From positions 53,337,554 to 53,401,553 of the forward strand of contig OX485803.1 of the NCBI GenBank assembly GCA_950295325.1: a DNA stretch of 64,000 nt, written 5' to 3'. Shown here piece by piece: positions 11,197-23,496 of this stretch. Positions within the stretch are counted from its first letter, which is position 1; each line of letters opens with the position of its first letter. The translations under genes were made by a program, and so were the position numbers. The DNA is from Polytrichum commune (taxonomy: Eukaryota > Streptophyta > Polytrichopsida > Polytrichales > Polytrichaceae). Below the pieces are notes generated by a model. The model had not been told where the DNA came from and searched no databases. It saw only the letters and a program-made list of their open reading frames with translations.

Positions 11197-12169
11197 TGTC
11201 GCGCACCTCTCCATGAGGAGTGCCCGAAACACCATGGGCACAAGGGGGACCCCGGAGTGACACCCGGGACTTGTGGCGCCGTTGGTGAGAGGGCCCAAGT
11301 GATCCTAGTGTGGGTGAGGGCCCCGGGCGTTGGGAACGCCTCCCACCCACGGAGACTAGGAGGCACAAGGGTAAGGCCATGAGCTATGCGTAGCTCATGG
11401 CGTGGTGATTCTAGAATGCTCAAGAACACCTCAATCGGAGGTGTGAGCTAGGAGTTATGGCCATTTGAGTGGGGCGCTGTCCCAGGACAGCGCCCTGGTA
11501 CAGCAGTGCCTGGGAGTGACTCCCGGGACTGCCAAGGTTCAAACAGGCATAACGTCCTGATAACTTGCCCAAATGGGGCAAGTGAGGAGTCCATCGGCAT
11601 CTACGTGAAGCGTAGATGAAGATGGAGTGGTTGGTTGCTAGCATCGGACATCATACAAGGAAGTTATGATGGTCTGAAACTGCTAGAGGCTTCTTAGCCC
11701 AGCGGCTAAGGGAGAATGTCCACTTGGCCCCAACTCTTGGTGGAGAGACAAGAGGTTGGTTGACGGTGGGGTAGGGGCCCCGTGTAAGGTCCTAGAGGCT
11801 TATATGGGTGAGGTGGTGTGGCCTCACCCACCCGAGGCCGAACGGCACGGCCTCCATGGGCATTGGCCCATTGTGAGGCCATAGTTGCCTAGTATGGTTC
11901 GGGTTGTTGTAGTGTTGCTCCGGCAACGCGATGATCAACATAGGATTGGACTTCCATGGATGGAAGTCCACATTGGGGAAATGGGTTACCGACTAAGGGG
12001 TGAGTCCCGAAAGCAAAGTAGGAGGGTTGGTTCCCTCCTATGAACTATTGGTCCGGGGTAGGAGGAGCTATCCATTAGCATGGCGGAATGCGAAGGGTTA
12101 GCGACTCGTAACCTTTGCTAGAATTGAAAATTGGCAAGATTATTAAGGGACCTAGCAAGGGTTGCGACA
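11197..12169 (+). mobile_element. Solo LTR, family C, in exon 2 of the large gene
   Basis: This 973-bp LTR starts TGTCGCGCACC and ends GGTTGCGACA. ACATA is duplicated at 11192-11196 and 12170-12174. It matches the LTRs of the full element at 13262-21735. The host frame resumes exactly (HNT-Y-VPAKTEG) when the LTR and one duplication copy are removed. It contains the LTR-C palindrome with one mismatch. Confidence 0.95.
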
Positions 12170-12535
12170 ACATACGTCCCCGCGAAGACGGAAGGCATCG
12201 CCATCATCGAAGAAGCAAGGGGGGTAAAGCAGGTCGGCGCTATATGTCTCTATTTCTTGACACGGAAGTCTTCGCCAAGTGGGCGTTTGCCTGTAAAGGC
12301 GAAGAGCGTGTTCAAGAAAATTTACCAGTTGCCGCCTCCACACCCCAAGGAGCTAATGGACGAGGCGATGTTCGCAATCTGCCCGACAACCGAGCTCCGA
12401 ATGGACTTTTACATAGGAGTATTGAAGGCTGTGACTGTGATGAGTGAGACAGTGTACAACGTCTTCGGGGGGACCAAATTTGTTTATGCGGCATTGGTAA
12501 GTACTTAAAAAAACTTTCATGCCTCCACCTGATGC

Positions 12536-12686
12536 AACTTTACGGCCGCGCGACCGTAAAGTTTAACCACCTAGTTCATTTCAACTTTGCGGCCGCGCTG
12601 CAGTGCATATTTACGGCCGCGCGGCCGTAAAGTTATCAAACCTAACCCAGTGTGCATTTTACGGACGCACGCCCATAAAATGCACA
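12536..12686. repeat. Three palindromes of a GGCCGCGC variant in intron 2 of the large gene
   Basis: ACTTTACGGCCGCGCGACCG (about 12538), TTTACGGCCGCGCGGCCGTA (about 12610) and a decayed TTTTACGGACGCACGCCCAT (about 12658) lie in intron 12497-12768. The core is changed from GGACGCGCGTCC to GGCCGCGCGGCC with both arms changed together, so pairing is kept. Confidence 0.82.
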
Positions 12687-13261
12687 CTGCATCATGTTTG
12701 TATGTCCATCTTCCCCGTCAATTCAATCTTGATACCAACAATCCACTAACTTTTTTTATTTGGTGCAGATGCTTGGGTTGCAGGTTAACTCGTTTGTGGG
12801 GGCTGGCGACATGGATGAGTGCAAAGATCACAGGAAGCTTGCAGAGAAAATGGATCTCAATGACTTCTTGGATATCATTACCCCACATCTTGTTGTTCCT
12901 CTTGCCTCTAGAGAGGAGCCTTCTCATGCAGGCGGGTGGGGCAGCGATGGAGACGATGATCCAATGTCTCCAAGGGGACAGCCCTCCAGGCAGGAAGACT
13001 TGCGCGGTCTTGCTCGTCATCCAGTGGATCGCGTGGCGTATCTCCTGGGTGAAGACGACATGGATGCAGAGGAGGCGCAACCCAACGTCACTCCAATTCA
13101 GGTGCCTCACAATACGCCTAGTCTATCACCCTTTGGGACTCCCACTTCTCGAGTTGGGCTTCCTTCCACTGCGGGCCCATCTCGTGCTACAAGGCTTATG
13201 GCGGAGAGGGATGCGGACCTTGCTGCAGAAACCGGATGCACGGCGTCCTCTGGTGGGGGAG

Positions 13262-14255
13262 TGTCGCGCACCTGTCCATGAGGAGTGCCCGAAACACCAT
13301 GGGCACAAGGGGGACCCCGGAGTGACACCCGGGACTTGTGGCGCCGTTGGTGAGAGGGCCCAAGTGATCCTAGTGTGGGTGAGGGCCCCGGGCGTTGGGA
13401 ATGCCTCCCACCCACGAAGACTAGGAGGCACAAGGGTAAGGCCATGAGTTATGCGTAGCTCATGGCGTGGTGATTCTAGAAAGCTCAAGAACACCTCAAT
13501 TGGAGGTGTGAGCTAGGAGTTATGGCCATTTGAGTGGGGCGCTGTCCCGGGACAGCGCCCTGCTACAGCAGTGCCTGGGAGTGATTCCCGGGACTGCCAA
13601 GGTTCAAACAGGCATAACTTCCTCAAGACTTCCCCGAATGGGGCAAGTGAGGAGTCCATCGGCATCTACGTGAAGCGTAGATGAAGATGGAGTGGTTGGT
13701 TGTTATGATCAGACATCATACAAGGAAGTTATGATGGTCTGAAGCTGCTGGGGGGGTTCTAGGTCCAGCAGCTAAAGGAAAATGTCCACTTGGCCCCAAC
13801 TCTTGGTAGAGAGACAAGAGGTTGGTTGACGGTGGGGTAGGGGCCCCGCGCAAAGTCCTAGAGGCTTATATGGGTGAGGGGGTGTGGCCTCACCCACCCG
13901 AGGCCGAACGGCACGGCCTCCATGGGCTTTGGCCCATTGTGAGGCCATAGTTGCCTAGTATGGTTCGGGTTGTTGTAGTGTTGCTCCGGCAACGCGATGA
14001 TCAACATAAGATTGGACTTCCATGGATGGAAGTCCACATCTAAGGATTGGTTACCGATAAAAGGGGTTGGTTAGTGATTAAAGGGGTGAGTCCCGAAAGC
14101 AAAGTAGGAGGGTTGGTTCCCTCCTATGAACTATAAGGTCCGGGGTAGGAGGAGCTAACCATTAGCATGGCGGAATGCGAATGGTTAGCGCTCGTAACCT
14201 TTGCTAGAATTGAAAATTGGCAAGATTGCTAAGGGGGTTAGCAAAGGTTGCGACA
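13262..14255 (+). repeat. Left LTR of the gypsy element
   Basis: It starts TGTCGCGCACC and ends TTGCGACA. It contains the perfect palindrome GCGCTGTCCCGGGACAGCGC (about 13537) shared by all family C LTRs. Confidence 0.95.
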
Positions 14256-14257
14256 CT

Positions 14258-14269
14258 TGGTATCAGAGC
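14258..14269 (+). promoter_or_regulatory. Primer-binding site, tRNA-iMet type
   Basis: TGGTATCAGAGC lies 2 bp after the left LTR. This sequence is complementary to the 3' end of plant initiator tRNA-Met, the usual primer of gypsy and copia elements. It fixes the direction of the element as plus. Confidence 0.95.
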
Positions 14270-14702
14270 AGGGTTTCAAGTTTTGAGCTCGCATTTTGAG
14301 GGAAACATGGCTATGGTGAACCCGGGGTTTCCAAAAGGTTGTGAGGCTCAAATTGGAACAAGGATCATGTGCAAGTGGAATTTAACCATACCATTGGTTC
14401 TAATGACAATGGTGGGCATGATGGTGGATTTAGTAAGGAAAATGGTGGAGTCCTTTGAAAGGGCTCCCGCACACCTAAAAAAAAAAAAAAACATTTGGGG
14501 CCTAGAATACCGAATGCACCCAAAACCTTGGAGGGCATTAATGTTGGATTGAAATTCCAATTCGAAATGCTTGGAAGGTATTGATGTTGGAATGAATTTG
14601 GTGCTAATGAGGCACCCGGGGCCTCTTAAGACCTATGTGCGCTATTCAAACGCACAAATGAAGTATACACCTAAAACGGACGAGCTTTCTAAATAATGCA
14701 TC

Positions 14703-16310
14703 TGTGAGGCCAAACCCCCCACCCTTAAGCGTCCGTAGTCCGAGTAGTGGGTTTGGGCTCACATTCCTCCGCGGTATTGGATTTGGACTTGGATGAGTCC
14801 ATAGTGCAAGGTTCACCCTTCAAGTGGTCTTGGATTTAACTAGCTCCTTCATAAACCCAGCTCCTTCATAAACCCAGCTTCTTAGCTTCTAACTAAACAA
14901 ACCCAGCTCCTTCATAAACCCAGCTCCTTCATGAACCCAGCTCCTTAGCTTCTAACTAAACAAACCCAGCTCCTTCATGAACCCAGCTCCTTAGCTTCTA
15001 ACTAAACAAACCCAGGTCCTTCATAAACCCAGCTCTTTACTTTCTAACTAAACAAACCCAGCTCCTTCATAAACCCAGCTCCTTCATGAACCCACAACTT
15101 TGTAGTTGTAATCTCCAACTACCTCACTAATTATTCAAGCCCTTAACTAATCTTCCTACCTAATTTCCCTAATTCTACTAACAACCCCTTTCTAATCACA
15201 CAATTCTTCTCTAATCCTAAAATCCTAAAATCCTAGAGAGGAGAGGGGGAGAGAGAATTTCCTAACTTCACTAAGACTAACTAATCCACACAAATATATT
15301 TTTGCACTCATCACAACATCAAGTGCTCAACTCTTAAACATGGAACTTGCAACCACGTGTATTCAAAACATGAACTTTAAGTACCACAAATTGGAATCAT
15401 GAATTAACTTTAAAATCCTTCACGTCAACACTAATTCTACCAAGAGGTCAAGCCCTCTTCAAGGCTAACAAGCCTTGGCTCTCAAACTAAAAACTAAGCA
15501 CACACATGTGCTCCAATATGGCTTCCCACACCCACACTTATAACTCGTGGGGTGCCTTGGAGCACAAAGGAAAGAGAGAGTGAGTGAGGGAAGAATGAGG
15601 GATTATATAGTAAGCTTGAGGGGGTGAGCACCCTCAAGGCTCACGATAAGCCCTTGAGATTTCCTCCTACTTAGTAGGCGCCAATCCTATCTCCTAAGCC
15701 TTCCTCCCTCAAATGATCAACAAGGATCCTAATTCGAACATTTAACTAGCCTTGGCTTTCTACCTACCACACTTTACCAAACTTGGGATGCTTCAACCCA
15801 AACTTAGCCTCCTTCGCTTTCCGCCGCCATAACTTTCTCCCCTTACTTTCCCAAATCGTCGCTCACCACTTAATTCAAACCACGATGCTTAACTCGTGAT
15901 TTGATTGGTGCTTTGAGAATTTGCTTATCCTCCACCTTGCATTCTTCCTTGGGCCTTCCCCATTAAGTGGCCATGATGAGGTGGTCCACTTGTGCGCTCC
16001 ATGTGATCCTCCATTCATCCGAATTCGAATGCACTTGCCTCTTGAGTCACTTTGGTTGTCTCCATCCATTTGTACTAGCCTACTCACTAACTACTCAATC
16101 CAAGTTCTCCTTACCTATCCTCATTCACTCAAATCCTTCCGAAGGTAAAAACACAATAACAACTCACATCCTAGCCTCTTACAACATGGTACTTCTAAGA
16201 CTAACATTTCACTCTTTTTATATTTTTGTGAAGTAACATGCTACTTCAAAGTGCATCAACTAACGTTTCAAGGGTCTAAGACTAAATGTGGGCACCCTTT
16301 TGGGCTCACA
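14703..16310. mobile_element. Solo LTR, family A, nested in the gypsy interior
   Basis: It begins TGTGAGGCCAAACCC and ends TTTTGGGCTCACA. GCATC is duplicated at 14698-14702 and 16311-16315. It is 1,608 bp long and holds a minisatellite at about 14838-15090 and a TATATAG-type box near 15604. It has no coding potential. Related LTRs lie at 36470-43020, 37724-41969 and 49297-50860. Confidence 0.92.
14838..15095. repeat. Minisatellite inside LTR-A
   Basis: Units of CCCAGCTCCTTCATAAA and AGCTTCTAACTAAACAAA alternate in an irregular higher-order pattern over about 255 bp. Confidence 0.9.
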
Positions 16311-16504
16311 GCATCCTTTTAGGTGGGGTTTTAAAAGCGGGTGGTGGATGCCTTGTTTAAGTCCCCAAGGCTTCTTGAGGACATGGTGGGGACCATCAAG
16401 TTTGCAAGAGCATTGAAGCCGATGGTCCCAAAGAGAAGTTTGGCGGCGCATCACCACAAGTGGCTTTAGCCAAAATAGGTCGCAAAGAAATGAGTGCAAA
16501 TTGT

Positions 16505-16800
16505 TTGGTCCATTTTACTTAGGCAAAACATGTTGGTGCCGCGGACGGAATGTTGAAAGGTGGCTTTATGCTTCCAAAGCAAATCATACTTGTGCCGCGG
16601 ACGGAATGTTGGGAGGTGGGTTTGTCCTACCAAGGCAATTCATGTTCGTGCCGCGGACGGAGTGTGGGAAGGTGGCTTTGTACTACCAAGGCAAAACATG
16701 TTTGTTTTGCTGACAAACTATTAGAAATTGGTTTTGTGGCACCAAACCAATTTGTCCCGCGGACGAAATGTTTAAAGTTGGCTTTGCGGACCAAGCCAAG
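16505..16800 (+). repeat. Tandem repeat of about 65 bp in the gypsy interior
   Basis: Four to five diverging units occur, each with TGCCGCGGACGGAATGT, GGTGGCTTT and CCAAGGCAA blocks. One frame stays open across several units and would give a repeated short peptide, but many stops elsewhere argue against a working protein. Confidence 0.8.
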
Positions 16801-17054
16801 CCAAGTTGCGGAGGACCGAATGTAAGACGATGGCATTGTGGTCAAGGCTAGTAGCCTTAAGCCGAGGCCAAGTCTTTTGTACCTTGAGGCTCAAATGAAT
16901 GGGAGAAATGTCTCATGGGTTGACAAAGAGGCAAGCCATTCCATCTTGAGCCCAAAACTCACAAGGGAGTTGGGGCTTGCCGATTGATAGAGCGGGCAAA
17001 CCCACCAAGGTGCGGTTTGGAAAGGGCTAACCGCATGAGACAAAGGAGGCCGCG

Positions 17055-19940
17055 ATGCATGTAACCTTTCAATGTGGGACATTGGAATTTTGTCAAAATT
17101 TCACACCATGTGAAATAGATGAAATGCATGTCATTATGAAGGCCGCCTTCTTTGAAACTCACATGAAAGATGTGAGGTGCAAGCCAGTGTGCTTGCGGTG
17201 CATTATGATGTGTCATAATGGCAATGAGTTGATGTTCAAATTGACAGGGACTCCTATGGTAGGAGGACCCAAGGTGAATTTGGTCTTAATGGACCAAATG
17301 AAAAATAAAAAACATAATGGTCGTGGTTCAATTGGAACAACTCCAAGGAATATATGGGGAGGCTAGGAAAGATGGGCCTCCCCCAAACCACATTGGTGGG
17401 ATGTTGGTGAGATACAAGGATGTATTCACCAATGTGTTGCCCAAAAAGTTACCGCCAAGGAGTGAAAAATAACTTTGCTCAACGAGAGATTGAGTTCTTG
17501 AGGTATGTGGTGACAAAGGAAGTTGGTGGACGAACATGAAGAATGTCAAAGCAATCCAAAAGGAGAATTGACCCTTCATTCAAAAAGGGCTTAGGTCATT
17601 TGTTGGCCTAGCCAACTACTACCATCACTTCATTCAAGAGTTTTTAAAGGTTGCTAGGACCTTAATCAACATATTGACGAAAATGGCTATCCCAAGAGTG
17701 GGATGAGCCTTGCCCCCAAAGTCTTTGGGGAGCTTAATACAAAGTTGTCTTTGCCACCCGTGTTCAAGTTCGCGGAGCTTGACAAGCCTTTTGAGGTGAA
17801 TACGGGGTGGCGAGTGACTTTGCCATTGGCGTATGGTTAATGTAAGATGGATGGCCATTGCATATGAGAGCGTTAAGCTTGATGGTTATCCGACCTTATC
17901 CGACTTGTGAAAGAAATGGCTATCCCAAGAGTGGGATGAGCCTTGCCACCAAGTCTTTGGGGAGCTTGAGAGCAAGTGTTCTTAGACGCCCGTGCTCAAG
18001 TTCGCGGAGCTTGACAAACCTTTTGAGGTGCATACGGGGTTGATTAACTTTGCCAATGGCGGATTGTTGATGTAAGATGGATGGCCATTGCATATGGGAG
18101 CATGAAGCTCGATGGTTGTCAAATAAGACAACCAACTCATGACAAAGAACTTCTTTGTCGTAGTGCATTGCTTGAAGATGTGGCGACACTATTTGGGGTC
18201 GCACAAAGCAAAGGTCTACATGGACAATGTGTCCTAAAAGAATTTTGACATTCAAGCGCAAGTAAGTGCCAAGTCATTGCGGTGGCATGATAGTTTGGCG
18301 CTTATGAAGGTGGATTTGATCCACAAACCGGACCGTGGAAATGTGGTGCCGGATGCGCGAAGTAGACCGGATGAGTTCCAAGCAATGAGAACCATCCAAA
18401 CCTTGTGGCTAATGTGTGCCGGCGAAGGAAACTTGTGATGCAAGATACGGGAGGGGTAAATTAACTTACCCGAAGCACAAAAGCTTTTAGGTGAGCTTCG
18501 CAAGAGCAAGGTGCTTAAAGAGGTTAAGTTGGTGGACGGATTGTTCAAGTGCAAGCAAAGTTGGGTGTATGTGCCACAAGGCAAGTTGAGGCTATCGGTT
18601 TTGAAGGAGGAATTTGATAGTCCTATTGCCGGCCTTAGAGGAGAAAGAAAAAACCGCCATAGAATGGTGTCATGGAGGTACCATTGGCGGTGCATAAAGG
18701 AAGATATAGCCCACTTTGTGAAGGCTTGAATCAAAGTGCAAAGTGAACCGAGCCTCTTACCAAAAGCAAGGCGGTTTCTTGCAACCGTTGCCTATCCCGT
18801 CGGCGCCATGGCATAGTATGTGCATGGACTTGATCACAAGTTTGCCGGAGTCACATGGGTATGATGCCATCTTGTTGATGGTAGAGTGGTTTGCCAAGTT
18901 GGCACACATGGTGCCGATTGTGGAAACCGCCACCGCGTTGGAGACCGCATAGCCTTTTCTCAAATGATGGTTGAGGCACCACGGGTTGCCGAGAGTGATT
19001 GTGTGGGATCAAGATCCAAAGTTCACAAGTGCATTTTCAATGCATTTCTCTAAGGAGGTCGGAATGAAACTAAGGTTTAGCACGGCCTTACATTCCCAAA
19101 TGGATGGGAAAGCGGAGCGTGTGAATGGAATCTTGAAGCAATGCTTGAGGAACTTGGTGGGGGCGGACCAAGGAGATTGGGCGGACTATGTGGGTCGAGC
19201 GGAGTGTAATTGCAATGTAGCCACGCACTTGGCTACCAAGGGGTGGTCTTTGGTGGTGGCTTATGGAGTGGATGCGCTCCAACCTATTAACCTAGGTCTC
19301 GAGGGGGCACATTCAACACTAGAGTTCAACCAAGATGGTGAGGACTTGGCCAAGGATGGTAAACAAGTCTTGGAGATGACCAAGTTGTTGGTGGAGAAAG
19401 CCCGAAGGTGCTACGAAGTGCTAGTCAATGCCGGAAAACGCAAAGTGCAGAATGAGGTGGGCCAAAAGGGTTGTTGAAGGTGAACAACTTCACTTAGCCG
19501 GAAGGCCTCACTCCAAAAGTTCATGTCCAAAATTGGAGCTTCGTTTTCCATTGTGGAACAAGTGTTCAAGAACATGTATAAGTTGGAATTACCGCCGGAG
19601 ATCAAAGTGCATCCGACATTTCATGTCTCATTACGAAAGTCATTTTAGGACGCCACCTTGTGGCCCGATCACAAGCAAGTGATTAGGCCACCTCCCGACC
19701 TTGTGGAGGTCATTTGGAACATGAGGTAAGAGGGCATTCTCAAGTGTAGGAAGTCCAAGTGAAAATGAAAGAAAATGTACAAAGGAGTACTTGGCAAAAT
19801 GGTGAGGATACCATGAAAAAGAAACCGCTTGGGTGGCGGCAAGAGACATGGTGAACACCAATGAATTGGTGAAGCACTTTGAAGAAACTAAGGCTAAGGA
19901 TTCCAATAAAATGAAGCGTAGGCATTGATGAGGACATCAA
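17055..19940 (+). pseudogene. Decayed gypsy gag-pol: RT/RNase H, integrase and chromodomain remnants
   Basis: Fragments in changing frames appear in the usual gypsy order. FVGLANYYHHFI near 17590 is the RT-to-RNase H connection. FKFAELDKPFEV at about 17760 (duplicated near 17995) is the RNase H start. An integrase core lies at about 18743-19480 with PWHSMCMDLITSLP, VWDQDPKFTSAF and HSQMDGKAERVNG. The KVHPTFHVS motif is near 19605, and a chromodomain-like tail (AWVAARDMVNTNELVKHFEE) is near 19830-19890. Stops and frameshifts are frequent, including one within the integrase near 18950-18965. It cannot make a working polyprotein, so any recent movement used proteins from another copy. Confidence 0.9.
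17680..18110 (+). repeat. Direct duplication of about 240 bp within the RNase H remnant
   Basis: The block GGCTATCCCAAGAGTGGGAT...TTTTGAGGTG occurs at about 17683-17800 and again at about 17920-18035, with further similar sequence after each (GTAAGATGGATGGCCATTGC). The copies differ at scattered sites. Confidence 0.88.
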
Positions 19941-20741
19941 TCTCCTTTAGTGGGGGAGAGACGCTAGTAGCATACTTAGCTTCGAGGTTAATTACTCCAC
20001 AACATGAACTTGTTCTTTGGCTTGAGGGAATAAAGTCCAAACTTTAGTGGTGCAAAGAGAAAAGTACGAGATGAGGTCCTAGTCTTGTACTTGTGCTTGG
20101 TTAGTGGAAGAGGGGGAATAGATATGCCAAACTAGGTTGGGTAAGCCGAGTAATTGGGGCCATGGCTAGGAGGGGCCTTGGATAAAACCAAAAAACTTCT
20201 TAGCCGTGGGCTTGTCCGGGCGGGGACAAGGTGATGGCGCGTGCTCATAAAAGTGCTACCCGCGAGCTAACGAAAGTTGGCGCATGGGAGTCATGAACCC
20301 ATGTCTCGAAAGAGCAAAGTGGGAACCGAGTCGGGCGGGACTTGGAATCACCCCCGTGCGATCGAGGCGTGGCTTAACAATGGAAAGCCATCTCGGAGTT
20401 GCAACCGAGACAACTTAGTGGAAGCATTGAGGTCTCGCCTAGATGTGTCATGTTAGGCTAGTGGAGCCTAACGGGGGAGGCCCCAAAGGAGGGGCAACCC
20501 AAGTGAGTCCCAAAGTAGGTGCGTCTAGTGTAGGTTAGGTCCTTGGATGAAAGATCCAAGGTCGCTAACGGACCACCTAGGAACGACACCTTTGGGGCTA
20601 TGCCAAATTTGAAGATGCATTGTGGGGGTCGCGCCCTAAGGTAAACACAATGCCGCACCATAGAGGATGGCAACTTGAGAATTGGTGTGCCGACTACGAG
20701 TATAGTCGATGAGGGCATCGACTCCGTTTGGTGGGGGTGAG

Positions 20742-21735
20742 TGTCGCGCACCTCTCCATGAGGAGTGCCCGAAACACCATGGGCACAAGGGGGACCCCGG
20801 AGTGACACCCGGGACTTGTGGCGCCGTTGGTGAGAGGGCCCAAGTGATCCTAGTGTGGGTGAGGGCCCCGGGCGTTGGGAATGCCTCCCACCCACGAAGA
20901 CTAGGAGGCACAAGGGTAAGGCCATGAGTTATGCGTAGCTCATGGCGTGGTGATTCTAGAAAGCTCAAGAACACCTCAATCGGAGGTGTGAGCTAGGAGT
21001 TATGGCCATTTGAGTGGGGCGCTGTCCCGGGACAGCGCCCTGCTACAGCAGTGCCTGGGAGTGATTCCCGGGACTGCCAAGGTTCAAACAGGCATAACTT
21101 CCTCAAGACTTCCCCGAATGGGGCAAGTGAGGAGTCCATCGGCATCTACGTGAAGCGTAGATGAAGATGGAGTGGTTGGTTGTTATGATCAGACATCATA
21201 CAAGGAAGTTATGATGGTCTGAAGCTGCTGGGGGGGTTCTAGGCCCAGCAGCTAAAGGAAAATGTCCACTTGGCCCCAACTCTTGGTAGAGAGACAAGAG
21301 GTTGGTTGACGGTGGGGTAGGGGCCCCGCGCAAAGTCCTAGAGGCTTATATGGGTGAGGGGGTGTGGCCTCACCCACCCGAGGCCGAACGGCACGGCCTC
21401 CATGGGCTTTGGCCCATTGTGAGGCCATAGTTGCCTAGTATGGTTCGGGTTGTTGTAGTGTTGCTCCGGCAACGCGATGATCAACATAAGATTGGACTTC
21501 CATGGATGGAAGTCCACATCTAAGGATTGGTTACCGATAAAAGGGGTTGGTTAGTGATTAAAGGGGTGAGTCCCGAAAGCAAAGTAGGAGGGTTGGTTCC
21601 CTCCTATGAACTATAAGGTCCGGGGTAGGAGGAGCTAACCATTAGCATGGCGGAATGCGAATGGTTAGCGCTCGTAACCTTTGCTAGAATTGAAAATTGG
21701 CAAGATTGCTAAGGGGGTTAGCAAAGGTTGCGACA
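20742..21735 (+). repeat. Right LTR of the gypsy element
   Basis: It has the same length as the left LTR (994 bp) and is nearly identical. It follows the polypurine tract at about 20728-20741. The host coding frame resumes after AGGAG with AGCCCAGTG. Confidence 0.95.
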
Positions 21736-22370
21736 AGGAGAGCCCAGTGAGCAGGCGGCGCTCCCGCCCATGGAAGGTAGAGATATGCTAGAGTTGATAT
21801 CGAGGCCCGATATCGACTCCTACCATGCAAGCCGGCGGCAGAGGAACAAGACGCCTTACAACGAATACCCCGAAGGCGCCGTCTTGGAACTCTCAGATGA
21901 AGACGAGGATGAGGTGAGGCTGTACGCTTCCATCTCCGCCTTGCCTTCTGAGCCAGGCAAGGTGAAGAGAGAGCCCATGTCCGTCTCCGAGCTGGACGAG
22001 AAGATGGAGAAGAGGATGAAGGAAGAGCTTGACATGCGGCTCCGGGAGGCCAACGAAGAGCACGCCAGGAAGATGGCCGCCATCCAAGGTGAGATGGAGC
22101 AAGCTAGGTTGGAGTCTGCTCGGAGGCACGCCGACCTCATGGCTCAAAATCAACAATTCTTGGCTCAAAGCCAACAATTCATGAGCATGATGGCAAGCTT
22201 GCAGGCAAGACCCCAGGTGGTGTATGCAGCTCCCGAGCCCGCCATGTCCGTGCCCCCCGTTCTGGTGCGCCCTCCTTCTAGCAACCACACGGTGTACATA
22301 CCGGAGCACACCTATACGGCCCCCGCGTTGGTTGTCCCGCCCCCTCCCCAGGTTGCTGCCGCTCCAGAGC

Positions 22371-23310
22371 TGTCGCGACCCTTGCTAGTTTTTCTCCACT
22401 TAGCTCAATCGCTTTCCAACTCTAGCAAGTGTCCCGAGCGCTAACCTGCACATCCCACGCACATGCATGGTTAGCTCCCAAAACCGCGGACCTTCAATCC
22501 CATATTTGGTCACCAAACCCTCCTACACATGCATTCGGGACTCTTTCCCCTTAGTAGGTAACCCATCGCTAAGGTGGACTTCCATCCATGGAAGTCCACT
22601 CCCTACTTGGTCATAGTGTTGCTAGGACAACACTACAACCACCCGGAGCACATTGCCAAGTATGCTCCGGGGGGGTCGGTCGGCAAAGCCGCCTCACCCA
22701 TATAAGCCTCTAGGACTTTTGGCGGGGCCCCTCCCCCACCGTCAACATCCCTTTTGTCTCTCTACCAAGAGTTGGGGCCAAGTAGACATTTTCCCTTAGC
22801 CGCCGGGTCTAGAAGCCTCCCTGCAGCTTCAGACCTTCATAACTTCCACGTGCGGTCTCTGAATCTAACAACCAACCACTCTATCGTCATCTACATTTCA
22901 CGTAGATCCCTATGGACACCTCACTTGCCCTATTCGGGCAAGTATTGAGGAAGTTATGCCTGTTTAAACCTTTGCAGTCCCGGGAGCCACTCCCAGGCCC
23001 CTGCTGTTCCAGGGCGCTGTCCCGGGACAGCATCCCACTCAAAGTGCCATATCTCCTAGCTCACACCTCAGATTGAGGTGTTCTTTAGCATTCTAGAATC
23101 GGGACGCCATAAGCTACTCATAGCTTATGGCTTTACCCTCATGACTCCTAGTCTTTGTGGGTGGGAGGCGTTCTAAACGCCCGGGGCCCTCACCCACATT
23201 AGGATCACTTGGTCCCTCTCACCAATGGCGTCACAAGTCCCGGGTGTCACTCCGGGGTCCCCCTTGTGCCCATGGTGTTGCGGGCACTCCTCATGGAGAG
23301 GTGCGCGACA
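22371..23310 (-). mobile_element. Solo LTR, family C, inverted, in exon 3 of the large gene
   Basis: This 940-bp copy is in minus orientation (it reads TGTCGCGACC...GTGCGCGACA on plus). AGAGC is duplicated at 22366-22370 and 23311-23315. It is clearly more diverged than the other four LTR-C copies, so it is probably the oldest insertion. The frame is restored on removal (VAAAPE-PSPPAIGDD). Confidence 0.95.
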
Positions 23311-23496
23311 AGAGCCCTCCCCTCCCGCCATAGGAGACGATGAAGATGTCAACATGGGCGACGCCCCCCTCGCCGATGAAGATGTACATATGCGGGGGGG
23401 CCAAGACTCCTCGCATGAGGATCAACCTTTCGTCGGCACGCAAGCGTCGCAAGCAGGTGGAGCCGATTTGTTGGTGGTGGAAGACACGCAGGGCGA

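Larger units (their letters stand above)
13262..21735 (+). mobile_element. Full-length Ty3/gypsy chromovirus-type LTR retrotransposon, family C
   Basis: Two 994-bp LTRs (13262-14255 and 20742-21735) enclose a 6.5-kb interior. A primer-binding site (TGGTATCAGAGC) lies 2 bp inside the left LTR, and a purine-rich tract (GGTGGGGGTGAG) abuts the right LTR. The flanks GGGAG/AGGAG are a one-mismatch target duplication. On reading the two LTRs side by side I noticed only about three differences, so insertion looks recent, yet the interior pol sequence is riddled with stops. It sits in exon 3 of the large gene, and the frame is restored by its removal. Confidence 0.93.

Noticed and set aside
13107-13494. 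Repeated minus-strand open frames (MALPLCLLV... and MFLSFLESPRHELR...) in several places
   Set aside because: They recur only inside LTR-C copies because the LTR sequence recurs. They have no protein motifs and run into host sequence at the LTR edge. Not genes.
14258-14269. A tRNA gene
   Set aside because: Only the 12-bp primer-binding complement is present, without cloverleaf arms. No convincing tRNA, rRNA or other structured RNA gene was found by eye in the window.
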